Source of the DNA: RHLJ01 sp963974345
GTDB taxonomy: Bacteria; Bacteroidota; Rhodothermia; Balneolales; Balneolaceae
Direction: 5' to 3'
Length of the DNA: 64,000 nt
NCBI GenBank assembly: GCA_963974345.1
Contig: CAXBBW010000001.1
Location: 1 to 64,000, forward strand
Every line of letters begins with the position of its first letter. Position 1 is the stretch's first letter. Shown in pieces: positions 7,669 through 16,322 of this stretch. Below the pieces are notes generated by a model that saw only the letters and a list, made by a program, of their open reading frames with translations, had not been told where the DNA came from and ran no database searches. The position numbers were made by a program, and so were the translations under genes.

Positions 7669-8019
7669 TTACTGAGCAATCTCTTTTAATTCATCTAAAA
7701 CTTGATTACAGATTGCATCCATTTTCTTACAAGATGCTTTTAGATACGAATCACTTTTCTCTTCCCAAATAAAAGTTTTTCCTAATTCGTATTCTTCAAT
7801 AATTAAACCAAGTCCAAGCATTTGAGCAACTGGTTTAATTTTATGCCCCGCTTTTCGAAAGTTAACTTCATCCCGCGCCATAAGAAATGACGTATAGTTT
7901 TCTTGAAATTCTTTAAATGAAGTTACTGCTGCTTCTGCAAATTCTTTTATATATGCAGTCTCACCATATAACATCTCGGTTAGTGTAGTGAAATCAACTA
8001 ATTTTTTTTTGCTACTCAA
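7669..8019 (-). CDS. Free-standing Hpt (histidine phosphotransfer) protein
   Basis: A 116-residue all-helical protein with the Hpt phospho-site motif: FRKAGHKIKPVAQMLG puts His59 in the position of the phosphorylated His, followed by Lys and the hydrophobic pattern of Hpt helices. Hpt proteins relay phosphate between receivers in multi-step phosphorelays. It lies 7 bp after the thioesterase gene and about 70 bp before the regulator gene. The neighbouring kinase is not a hybrid, so its partner receiver must be the regulator itself or a protein outside the window. The start appears to be TTG with no strong ribosome site; no upstream ATG is available. Confidence 0.8.
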   Translation of the reverse strand: MSSKKKLVDFTTLTEMLYGETAYIKEFAEAAVTSFKEFQENYTSFLMARDEVNFRKAGHKIKPVAQMLGLGLIIEEYELGKTFIWEEKSDSYLKASCKKMDAICNQVLDELKEIAQ

Positions 8020-8026
8020 CGTTTAT

Positions 8027-8398
8027 TTATTCGTTTACTGGTTCAGTAATATTGTGAGGTTGAGGTCTACCTAATTCATCTAAATGAACAAACACAATTT
8101 CATCAATGGTTATAATAGTGTTTTTTTCGAACTTTGTACGAACTTCACATTTAACAGTAATTGATGTTTTCCCAAATTTAACAGTTTCCATACCAATCTC
8201 AATCACTTCCCCTAATTTAGCTGAATTAACAAAATTTATTTCAGACATAAATTTCGTTACAATATTGCCCTCTCCAAGTTGACAAAGAACAAAAATTGCA
8301 GCTTCTTCATCGATCCAACTTAGCACTGCACCACCAAAAAGAGTGCCATGTGCATTTAAATCTTGAGGTTTAATTAATTTTCTGCTAAAAAACTGCAT
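8027..8398 (-). CDS. Acyl-CoA thioesterase, hot-dog fold (YciA/BACH-like)
   Basis: Predicted cytoplasmic hydrolase of acyl-CoA thioesters. The 123-residue single hot-dog domain has the family signature KPQDLNAHGTLFGG with the active Asn/His/Gly region, followed by the central helix LSWIDEEAAIF, and the TKFMSEINF strand. Length and motif fit YciA-type thioesterases. It is the first gene of a minus-strand run continuing into Hpt, regulator and kinase. A perfect 12-bp palindrome lies 68 bp upstream of its start at 8466-8477. Confidence 0.9.
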   Translation of the reverse strand: MQFFSRKLIKPQDLNAHGTLFGGAVLSWIDEEAAIFVLCQLGEGNIVTKFMSEINFVNSAKLGEVIEIGMETVKFGKTSITVKCEVRTKFEKNTIITIDEIVFVHLDELGRPQPHNITEPVNE

Positions 8399-8465
8399 AA
8401 AATATTTTTAAGAAAATGATTTTAATTTATGATAGTCAATATAACTAGAACAAAAATCAAAAAAG

Positions 8466-8477
8466 CACTTTAAAGTG
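8466..8477. promoter_or_regulatory. Perfect 12-bp palindrome, possible operator
   Basis: CACTTTAAAGTG is its own reverse complement and lies in the 304-bp divergent region between the thioesterase gene (minus) and parA (plus). Its size suits a dimeric regulator such as a ribbon-helix-helix or winged-helix protein. A binding role is inference. Confidence 0.3.
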
Positions 8478-8550
8478 ACATTATTTCCTATCATCTTCGT
8501 TATACATATATAATATTTTGTCTTTAATAATACTCTCTCTCATAATAAAT

Positions 8551-8579
8551 AAGATCGTTCTAAACGAAGATCTTTTTTT
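8551..8579 (+). terminator. Possible intrinsic terminator or attenuator ahead of parA
   Basis: AAGATCGTT-CTA-AACGAAGATCTT forms a stem (TCGTT/AACGA plus AAGA/TCTT with a small bulge) followed by a T run. It reads on the plus strand about 125 bp before the parA start, with no gene upstream in that direction. If real, it would end a short leader or small RNA starting in the divergent region; a -10-like TATAAT lies near 8508. The rest of 8399-8702 shows no coding frame. Confidence 0.4.
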
Positions 8580-8702
8580 ATTTAAGAAAGTTTAATCCAA
8601 CTTACCTTTTTACTATAAATTTAATATTGTATTGTGTAACAAATAAGATGTATCAACTCTTAATAATTACATTAAAAATACGTCATTTACTCTCTCGGAA
8701 AC

Positions 8703-9458
8703 ATGAGAACTATAGCATTTACTAATCAAAAAGGTGGGGTTGGGAAAACAACTTCAACAATTAACGTCGGCGCTGGGTTAGCCAAACTTGGAAAAAAAGT
8801 ACTTTTAATAGACTTAGATCCTCAAGCAAACCTTACATATTCTTTACGCTTGCATTCTCAACGGTTGGATAAAACTATTTATCAAGCCTTAAAAGGTGGT
8901 GTGAAACTTAAAGATGTAGTTATAAACCATAAGGGGTTCGATTATATCGCTTCTTCTTTAGAGCTATCGGGTGCAGAACTTGAGTTAGCTAATGAACCCG
9001 CTAGGGAAAGCCTACTAAAGAATTTTTTAGCTCAACTGAAAGACACCGACTACGATTATGTACTAATTGATTGTCCTCCAAATTTAGGTTTACTAACCCT
9101 AAATGCTTTTACTGCTGTTGAAGATATTTTCATAGTTCTTCAATCTGAATACTTGGCATTGCATGGGCTTTCAAAGCTTCTAGATTTGATTAAAGTTGTT
9201 CAGCAACGATTAAATGCGAATTTGGAAGTAGGGGGCATAATCTGCACTTTATATGATAGCAGAAAAAACTTAAATAAAGAGGTTGTAGGTCATATTAAAG
9301 ACTACTTTGGTAAGAAAGTTTTTAATACTATAATTCGAGACAATGTTGCACTTGCAGAAGCACCAAGTCATCATAAAACAATTTTTGAGTACGATGGAAA
9401 TAGTAATGGCGCTCAAGATTACTTAGCGTTGGCAAAAGAAATAAAAAACGGCCATTAG
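8703..9458 (+). CDS. parA: ParA/Soj-family ATPase
   Basis: Deviant Walker-A ATPase of the kind that positions DNA or protein cargo on the nucleoid. KGGVGKTT at about residues 10-17 includes the signature Lys of ParA/MinD proteins; LIDLDPQAN (A') and VLIDCPPNLG (Walker B) follow. The 251-residue length fits a ParA without an N-terminal DNA-binding domain. No parB lies next to it; instead a small ribbon-helix-helix protein starts 4 bp downstream. This resembles type Ib plasmid partition or orphan cargo-positioning pairs rather than the chromosomal parAB locus near the origin. Confidence 0.93.
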   Translation: MRTIAFTNQKGGVGKTTSTINVGAGLAKLGKKVLLIDLDPQANLTYSLRLHSQRLDKTIYQALKGGVKLKDVVINHKGFDYIASSLELSGAELELANEPARESLLKNFLAQLKDTDYDYVLIDCPPNLGLLTLNAFTAVEDIFIVLQSEYLALHGLSKLLDLIKVVQQRLNANLEVGGIICTLYDSRKNLNKEVVGHIKDYFGKKVFNTIIRDNVALAEAPSHHKTIFEYDGNSNGAQDYLALAKEIKNGH

Positions 9459-9462
9459 TTAG

Positions 9463-9726
9463 ATGGAGGATAAAAAGCCGGTAATGGGGCATAATCCACT
9501 AGGATATCGCCCTTTGGCTGAAGCAAAATTTAGTTTCATACCCCAAACCGATTCTGGATCAGGTGCGGGTGAAGGTGAAGAGTTGAAGTCTTCACCTAGT
9601 AAAAAGACTGTCTCTTATTATCTAGAAGAAGACTTGATTGATGAAATAAAAAAAAGGGCTAAAGAAAATCAAGATTCATACTCACATTTTGTAAACCAAA
9701 CTCTTAAAAAAGCGATAAAAGAGTAA
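9463..9726 (+). CDS. Small ribbon-helix-helix partner of ParA, 87 aa
   Basis: The C-terminal half (about 48-86) has the ribbon-helix-helix pattern: strand KKTVSYYLEED, helix LIDEIKKRAKEN, then SYSHFVNQTLKKAIKE. The N-terminal half is low in structure and rich in Gly, Ser and Pro, as in ParA-binding tails of small centromere-binding proteins. It starts 4 bp after parA. GGAGG occurs just inside the first ATG, so an internal ATG at 9484 (MGHNPLGYR) is a possible alternative start. The likely role is a DNA-binding adaptor or autoregulator for ParA; this is inferred from position and fold pattern. Confidence 0.75.
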   Translation: MEDKKPVMGHNPLGYRPLAEAKFSFIPQTDSGSGAGEGEELKSSPSKKTVSYYLEEDLIDEIKKRAKENQDSYSHFVNQTLKKAIKE

Positions 9727-9800
9727 TTTACTTCTATTTTTTTATTAAGTTTTCACTACAGCATTTTGTTATACTCTTCTCAAATAAATGCCTAAAGTGA

Positions 9801-12800
9801 ATGCTGTACAGTTATAATTCTAAATCTCTTGCTGAGCTTGTACATCCTTTTTTTGATGTATTGAAAACATCAAAAAAAAATGATCCTTTTAAAAGACCGT
9901 GGGTAGTTGTTCAAAATAAAGAAATGCAGCAATGGCTTACATTGCAAGTAGCTACTAAACTTGGTATAGCTGCAAATATCGAGTTTATTCTTCCTTCTGA
10001 ATTAATGTGGAAGCTTTACCGAGTGTATAATCCTGAAATGCCAAAAATTCTACCCACGGATAGACTTCCATTGCAATGGAGAATCTTCGATTTTTTTTTA
10101 GAACTTGAAGAAAATGAGCGGAGTTCTATAAACGGTTTACCACATTTCAAAGATGAACCTCAGGCATTTCAACTTGCTGCCCAGATTGCGGATGTTTTTG
10201 ATTTATATCAAATGTACCGACCTGAAATGCTACAAGACTGGAAATCAGGAAAGCTATCAACTAGTGATAGCAATGAATACTGGCAATTATGGTTATGGAG
10301 AGCGTTAAAACTTAAATCTAACACCGAAATACCGGATAGAAGTGAAGCTTTTGTCGACCTTTTATCAAAGTTTGAAAGTGAAGCTAAATCACAAAAAATT
10401 TTACCTAATGAGATATTAGTATTTGGACTTTCGCATTTCCCTAAACCATTTATCAATTTAATTTCTGCACTTAGTTCGACAATCGATTGTCACTTTTTTG
10501 TGCAAGAGTTTGCCTCAGGGGGGAATGACATATTCAATATTAAGTGGAACTTATTAAATGAGGAATGGGGACTTCTAAAATCAGATTCGATTAAGTGTTT
10601 AAAATTAAATAAGAGTAACATATTAAAAATAAATAAAGAAGATTCAGTATTTACTAAGCTAAGAAATGGTGTTCAAGCTCGAAAAATAGTTGAGCTACAT
10701 TCTTGTCATAGCCCAAAAAGAGAAGCTGAAGTATTAAAAAATAGACTGCTTTCTGAACTTGATTCCGATAAAAATTTAAAGCCAGAAGAGATACTTGTTT
10801 TAGTTCCTGATATGGACACTTATTCACATATTCTTAAGAATAAATTTTCTTTCTCAGAGAACGAAACAGCGCTACCCATATATGCACCTAAGGCCTATTT
10901 AGATGAATCACAATTGGGCTTTCTAGAATTATTAGAGCTTTTATCAGGAGAAGTAAAAGCAACGGCGTTTATTGAAGTTTTAGAAACCGATATATTCAAA
11001 CAGCGCTATAGTTTAAATGAAGATGATTTAATTTTAATTAGAAACTGGTTTGTAGAAAACCATATTCATTTTGGGCTTGATAACTCTGATTCTTCATTCT
11101 CTCTAGAGAAGTTAATTGAAGCACTTAATATTGGTTATTCTACAGAAGCTGGAGACTTTCAACTTTACGGAGATACTGCTCCATCAAATGGATTAAATTC
11201 AACAGATCAACTTAGATTAATTGCTAGACTTTCTTCGTGTATTCAATTTCTGAAGCAAGCTAGAATTACAGTAAATAGAAGTCGTAAGGCAATAGAATGG
11301 ATGGATATTTTTAAGAGATGGATGAATGAGCTCCAAAATGCTAAACAATCTTCTTTTTTAAGTCTTCTAGATCATATTAGAGATAATATTCTAATTTCTG
11401 ACTCTAAATCATTTGTTGAGTTCAGTATGATTAAAAAATGGATGCTAACTCAATTAAAAGATGTTCAAGCTACATCAAGTGGGTTGGGTCATGGTGTAGT
11501 ATTGAGTTCCTATATTCCATACAGAAGTATTCCATTTAAAATGATCGCAATACTAGGAATGAATGAATCAACGTTCCCAAGGAAGTCAATTCGACCTACT
11601 TTTGATTTGATATATAATGATCCACAGCCTGGAGAGAGAATAACTAAAAAAGACGATGAGCTGTTATTTCTAGAGTTACTACATTCGGCACAGAATAAAC
11701 TTTATATAAGTTATTTAGGTCAAGACCAATATTCTGAAAATGTACGTCTTCCATCAATCTTGGTTCAAAAGCTTTTAGATATAATTGAAGAGACAGGAGA
11801 TAAAGTAAATGTTATAAAAGAAAAGCTACATGGATTCGATCAATCCTATTTTATAGCTCAAGAAAGTTATTCAAATAGATTTAGAGAGTTGTCGAAAAGA
11901 GTAAAAGCATTACCTAAATCGAGACAATTATTTATAACTGAAAAACTTAAAAATCAGCCTCTAGAAGAAAAGAATATAATTCAATTAAACGACCTGATAT
12001 TATTCTTTGTACATCCTTCTAAGTATATATCTACAAATATTTTAGATATTTCTGAAGCTTATTCAGAAAACCAAGTGGACGATAGAGAAATCTTTAGTCT
12101 TAATGGTTTAGATAAATACAAACTCGATGAAGTAATTTTTGATGGATTTACGAAAAATATTTCTGAAACTACTATTCTAAATTACTCGAAAGCTAGAGGA
12201 ATCATACCTGAAGGAATAGCTGGAATTGAAGCCTTTAATTCAGAGAAGGATGTAATTAAAGAATTATTAACAAAGATCAAAGATATCGGCGATTCTACAC
12301 CGAAAAAAGTAAATATTTTAGTAAATGTTGGTGACTATCAGGTTCAAGGAACTATCGACAATGTATTTGAATCTAACCTGGTGCTTTGGAGAACTGGTAA
12401 AGAAAGAGCCAAGGACCTAGTCCAAGTTTGGTTAAAGCATCTATTCCTAGTTAAATCAGGAAATATTGATCATTCTTTTCTAGTGTGTAAAGAAAAGGAT
12501 AAAATTGAACCCTCCACAAGTGTGTTTAAAGAAATAAATGATCTTGATTCTATCCTTAAAACATTAATTGAATGGTATTTAGAAGGGCTAAATAGTTTTG
12601 ATTCATTATGTTTTTTCCCAGAGACTTCGAAAGAATACTATGAAAAATATATCCAGGATCAATCCAAGGCAGAAGACGCTGCTCGGAAGAAATGGGTTTC
12701 TTCTAATTTTTCAAAAGGGGAAGGAGATGATTTTTACAATAAGTTGATTTGGAGAGAAATTGATCCATTAAAAAAACAAGTGTTTGAAGACTTGAGTTTA

Positions 12801-12842
12801 AGATTTTGGAAACCATTATTAGATTCTAGAGGAAAAATCTAA
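9801..12842 (+). CDS. recC: RecC, Chi-recognising subunit of the RecBCD helicase-nuclease
   Basis: Non-catalytic subunit of exonuclease V, which processes double-strand breaks for RecA-dependent repair. The 1013-residue protein opens with the RecC pattern (YNSKSLAELV, VVQNKEMQQWLTLQVATKLGIAAN), has the degenerate helicase region with VLVPDMDTY and MIAILGMNESTFPRKS, and a C-terminal inactive nuclease-like domain. It is slightly shorter than the enterobacterial protein. It is the first gene of recC-recB-recD, and its TAA abuts the recB ATG directly. Which Chi sequence is used cannot be read from this window. Confidence 0.93.
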   Translation: MLYSYNSKSLAELVHPFFDVLKTSKKNDPFKRPWVVVQNKEMQQWLTLQVATKLGIAANIEFILPSELMWKLYRVYNPEMPKILPTDRLPLQWRIFDFFLELEENERSSINGLPHFKDEPQAFQLAAQIADVFDLYQMYRPEMLQDWKSGKLSTSDSNEYWQLWLWRALKLKSNTEIPDRSEAFVDLLSKFESEAKSQKILPNEILVFGLSHFPKPFINLISALSSTIDCHFFVQEFASGGNDIFNIKWNLLNEEWGLLKSDSIKCLKLNKSNILKINKEDSVFTKLRNGVQARKIVELHSCHSPKREAEVLKNRLLSELDSDKNLKPEEILVLVPDMDTYSHILKNKFSFSENETALPIYAPKAYLDESQLGFLELLELLSGEVKATAFIEVLETDIFKQRYSLNEDDLILIRNWFVENHIHFGLDNSDSSFSLEKLIEALNIGYSTEAGDFQLYGDTAPSNGLNSTDQLRLIARLSSCIQFLKQARITVNRSRKAIEWMDIFKRWMNELQNAKQSSFLSLLDHIRDNILISDSKSFVEFSMIKKWMLTQLKDVQATSSGLGHGVVLSSYIPYRSIPFKMIAILGMNESTFPRKSIRPTFDLIYNDPQPGERITKKDDELLFLELLHSAQNKLYISYLGQDQYSENVRLPSILVQKLLDIIEETGDKVNVIKEKLHGFDQSYFIAQESYSNRFRELSKRVKALPKSRQLFITEKLKNQPLEEKNIIQLNDLILFFVHPSKYISTNILDISEAYSENQVDDREIFSLNGLDKYKLDEVIFDGFTKNISETTILNYSKARGIIPEGIAGIEAFNSEKDVIKELLTKIKDIGDSTPKKVNILVNVGDYQVQGTIDNVFESNLVLWRTGKERAKDLVQVWLKHLFLVKSGNIDHSFLVCKEKDKIEPSTSVFKEINDLDSILKTLIEWYLEGLNSFDSLCFFPETSKEYYEKYIQDQSKAEDAARKKWVSSNFSKGEGDDFYNKLIWREIDPLKKQVFEDLSLRFWKPLLDSRGKI

Positions 12843-15800
12843 ATGGTGAGAGAATTCCACATATTTGATGCCCCTTTACATGGAATAAGTTTAGTGGAGG
12901 CTGGAGCTGGTACTGGAAAAACGTATAACATTGCTTCATTATTTGTCCGCACTATTTTAGAGAAAGAATTGCTTCCTGTTAATATTTTAGTGCTTACTTT
13001 TACCGAAGCAGCAACCATAGAACTTAAGTCAAGACTTAGAAAACGTCTTAAAGAATCTATTTCGGTATTAGAAGGAAGTGAACCTTCAGATCAGTTTTTG
13101 ATAGCTTTTAAAGCTAAATTCGATTCCTCTCATCTGTCTCATCTTAAAAAAGCATTGTATAGTTTTGATGATGCACCCATTTCAACAATACATGGCTTTT
13201 GTCAACGCTTGTTAAAAGAGAATGCACTTGAATTTGGAGTATCACCCGATTTCGAGATTTTATCTGATAACGATATATTACTTCAAGATGCAGTAGATCA
13301 ATATTGGCGTGATTTCATGAAAGGGAGTGAGAACGAGTTTGTTCAAACTATTCAAAAATTCATATTTAAGGAGGGTTTGACGCCTGATAAACTTTTAACG
13401 TATATCAAACCTGCTCTAGCTAAAAAATATGCTAAGATTGTTCCTAAAGTTGATTCTTTGAATAGTTATAAACCTGTTTATCAAGATTTGAGTCAAATTT
13501 ATAAAAGTATCAAGAGCTTATATTTAGAAGAAGAAGATTCACTTGATGAAGTTGTACGGAGTGGTGTTTTATTTAAAAACTCATTAAATCCAACAGAAAG
13601 GTATTTTCTTCCAGAATTTTTGGAATGGTTAAATTCTGGTTCTTTTACCTTACCCTATTCTAACATCAAATATTTTAGCTCATTTTTATATGAAAAGGTT
13701 AAAAAGAACAAAGAAATACCCCAGTATCGATTTATAGATTTAGTTGATCAATACTTAGAACTATTTGAAAGTTTTAAAGCAATAAAAAGTTCTTTCATCA
13801 AAGAATCGATCTACAAAGTTGCTGATTCTTTTGAAAATGCTAAGAAAAAGAAGGAAGTAGTTTCCTATAATGATCTTCTTGAAAATGTAGCTAGTGGCTT
13901 AAATCCAGAACTGATTTCAGCACTTAGAAAACAATATCCGTTTGCACTAATCGATGAATTTCAGGACACAGATCCAGTCCAGTATTCTATCTTTAAATCC
14001 ATTTATAAAGACGCTAAAGATACAGCAATGTTTATGATTGGGGATCCTAAACAAGCTATCTATAAATTTCGTGGAGCTGATATTTACACTTATTTAGAGG
14101 CTCGTAAGGATGCTCAATACGAGTATTCATTGAGTTTTAATTATAGGTCTAATCCCAAAATCATAAATGCAGTTAATAAGGTTTTTGAGAAAACTGAAAC
14201 CCCATTCATTTTAGAAGGTCTTAATTTTGTACCTGCTAGCTTTCCTATTGCCAATAATACTCAAGAAAAGCTTTTGAAGTATAAAGGAAGTGTTATACCT
14301 CAAATGCAATTTTTAGAATATCAAACTAACTCTACATCAATTGATCCCATTAGAACGGGTGTAGTTGAATCAACTGCTTCAGAAATTGTTAATTTATTGA
14401 AAGGTGATTTTTCAATTGATGGGAAAAAAGTTGAACAAAGTGATATTGCAATCTTAGTAAAACAAAATGCTCATGCGTTAGAAATGCAAGAGAAACTTCG
14501 TCTGAGGGGTATTAGAAGTATCATTAAAAATAAAGAGAGTGTCTTTAAAACCGAGGAGTCGAACGAACTTTATCTAATCTTTAAAGCACTTGCTGATAGT
14601 ACTTTTGAGAATGGTATTCGTGCAGCACTTTCTACTTCGGCATTAGGTTTTAAAGCTAAAGATATCTTAGAGTTATTAAGTGATGAATCTAAATGGAATA
14701 GTATTCTTGAAAAGATTTATTACTTCAACAGGCTCTGGAAAGATCATGGTTTTGGAACAATGGCAGAACAATTGCTTCATGAATTTGAAGTGGAGCTAAA
14801 TCTAGCAAACTACTTTGATGCTGAGAGAAGAATAACCAATACTCATCATATTATTGAATTACTCAACAAAGCAGAGCGAGAAAAGAAATTAACGCCTGCA
14901 GGACTTTTGAGATATTTTAAAACTAGGCAAACAGACAATACAAAAAATAAGGATGATGAGGTCATTCGTTTAGAAAGTGATGAAAAATTGGTTCAAATAC
15001 TTACTATTCATTCAAGTAAGGGGTTAGAATACCCAATTATTTTTTGCCCTTATCTATGGGACGATAATAATGATCAAATTCGAACTCCATTTGAGTTTAA
15101 TAATCAAGAAGCTTCTGTAATTGATATTGGTACAGAAGGAGAGGAAAATGAAAACAATAAATTCAAATACAAGTATGAACAACTTTCAGAGTCAGTTCGA
15201 CTTACTTATGTTGCATTAACACGTGCTAAGTCCGCGTGCTTTATTTATACAGTTGATTCAAAAAATACCTCAAAATCTGCCTTAAGTTCTTTACTGGAAG
15301 GTAGTGAGAATGTACTAAGTAGATTAAAAGGAGAAAATAAATCTCCATCATCGATTACTGAAGAAATAAAGTCTCTTTCAAAAAATGAGGATATAAAATT
15401 TAGACAAGCATCAGTAAATGAAAATTTTATTGAAGATTTTCAGGAAAATGAGTCTTTAGAATTTTTAATCAATAAATCTGAAAGGGATGATTTATTCAAT
15501 ATTAACAAATTAACTAGTTTTTCTGCATTAAATGATTCGGCAAAGTCGATAACTAACGAAAATGGAAAACCGAGTTTTGATTATGATGATCAAGATAGCG
15601 TCGTTCTGAATAGTCAATCGATCCAAAAAAACCAGTTTACTTTACCAAAAGGAGCTCTTACAGGGACAATGCTCCATAATATTTTTGAAAATATTGAATT
15701 TGATGATCCCACGACTTTTAACGATCCAATAGAAAAAGAAATTAATCGAGCAGGTTTAAATGCAAAATGGACCGATACAGTAACATCTTTAATAACTAAT

Positions 15801-16322
15801 TCTGTCAATCATGAATTAAAATCTGGTATTAAACTGAAGGATTTAGAATCTTCAAATCGAATTCCTGAAATTGAATTCCATTTCCCAACCTCAAATATCA
15901 GTTTTAATGATTTATTAGCAATTATAAGAGGAATATCAGTTCAGGATTCGAGGGAATCAATTCATGGTTTTATAAAAGGATACATTGATCTCACCTTCAA
16001 AGTAAAGGGTAAATTTTATATCCTAGATTATAAATCCAATCATTTAGGAGATACATTTCAAGATTATGAAATGAATGCTTTAGAGAATGAAATCGAGCAT
16101 TCAAATTATGACTTACAATATCATTTATATGTAGTTGCTCTTCATCGGATGTTAAAACTATCCATTTCTGATTATAATTATGAAACTCATTTTGGAGGAG
16201 TTTACTATTTATTTCTAAGAGGAGTTAATATTGAAGATAAGGAAAGTGGTGTCTTTTTTCACAAACCTGATTTTAAAGTTATCGATAAACTAGATCAATT
16301 ATTTAAAAGGAGCGATAAGTGA
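12843..16322 (+). CDS. recB: RecB, helicase-nuclease subunit of RecBCD
   Basis: Motor and nuclease subunit of exonuclease V. SF1 helicase motifs are in order: Walker A AGAGTGKT (about 20-27), TFTEAATIEL (Ia), STIHGFCQRLL, LIDEFQDTDPVQY (II), IGDPKQAIYKFRGAD (III), and LTIHSSKGLEYPII with VALTRAK (V/VI). The C-terminal PD-(D/E)XK nuclease shows GYIDLTF, ILDYKSNHLG and the YDLQYHLY helix. At 1159 residues it has full family architecture. It abuts recC, and its stop overlaps the GTG start of recD by 4 bp, supporting coupled translation of the complex. Confidence 0.95.
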   Translation: MVREFHIFDAPLHGISLVEAGAGTGKTYNIASLFVRTILEKELLPVNILVLTFTEAATIELKSRLRKRLKESISVLEGSEPSDQFLIAFKAKFDSSHLSHLKKALYSFDDAPISTIHGFCQRLLKENALEFGVSPDFEILSDNDILLQDAVDQYWRDFMKGSENEFVQTIQKFIFKEGLTPDKLLTYIKPALAKKYAKIVPKVDSLNSYKPVYQDLSQIYKSIKSLYLEEEDSLDEVVRSGVLFKNSLNPTERYFLPEFLEWLNSGSFTLPYSNIKYFSSFLYEKVKKNKEIPQYRFIDLVDQYLELFESFKAIKSSFIKESIYKVADSFENAKKKKEVVSYNDLLENVASGLNPELISALRKQYPFALIDEFQDTDPVQYSIFKSIYKDAKDTAMFMIGDPKQAIYKFRGADIYTYLEARKDAQYEYSLSFNYRSNPKIINAVNKVFEKTETPFILEGLNFVPASFPIANNTQEKLLKYKGSVIPQMQFLEYQTNSTSIDPIRTGVVESTASEIVNLLKGDFSIDGKKVEQSDIAILVKQNAHALEMQEKLRLRGIRSIIKNKESVFKTEESNELYLIFKALADSTFENGIRAALSTSALGFKAKDILELLSDESKWNSILEKIYYFNRLWKDHGFGTMAEQLLHEFEVELNLANYFDAERRITNTHHIIELLNKAEREKKLTPAGLLRYFKTRQTDNTKNKDDEVIRLESDEKLVQILTIHSSKGLEYPIIFCPYLWDDNNDQIRTPFEFNNQEASVIDIGTEGEENENNKFKYKYEQLSESVRLTYVALTRAKSACFIYTVDSKNTSKSALSSLLEGSENVLSRLKGENKSPSSITEEIKSLSKNEDIKFRQASVNENFIEDFQENESLEFLINKSERDDLFNINKLTSFSALNDSAKSITNENGKPSFDYDDQDSVVLNSQSIQKNQFTLPKGALTGTMLHNIFENIEFDDPTTFNDPIEKEINRAGLNAKWTDTVTSLITNSVNHELKSGIKLKDLESSNRIPEIEFHFPTSNISFNDLLAIIRGISVQDSRESIHGFIKGYIDLTFKVKGKFYILDYKSNHLGDTFQDYEMNALENEIEHSNYDLQYHLYVVALHRMLKLSISDYNYETHFGGVYYLFLRGVNIEDKESGVFFHKPDFKVIDKLDQLFKRSDK

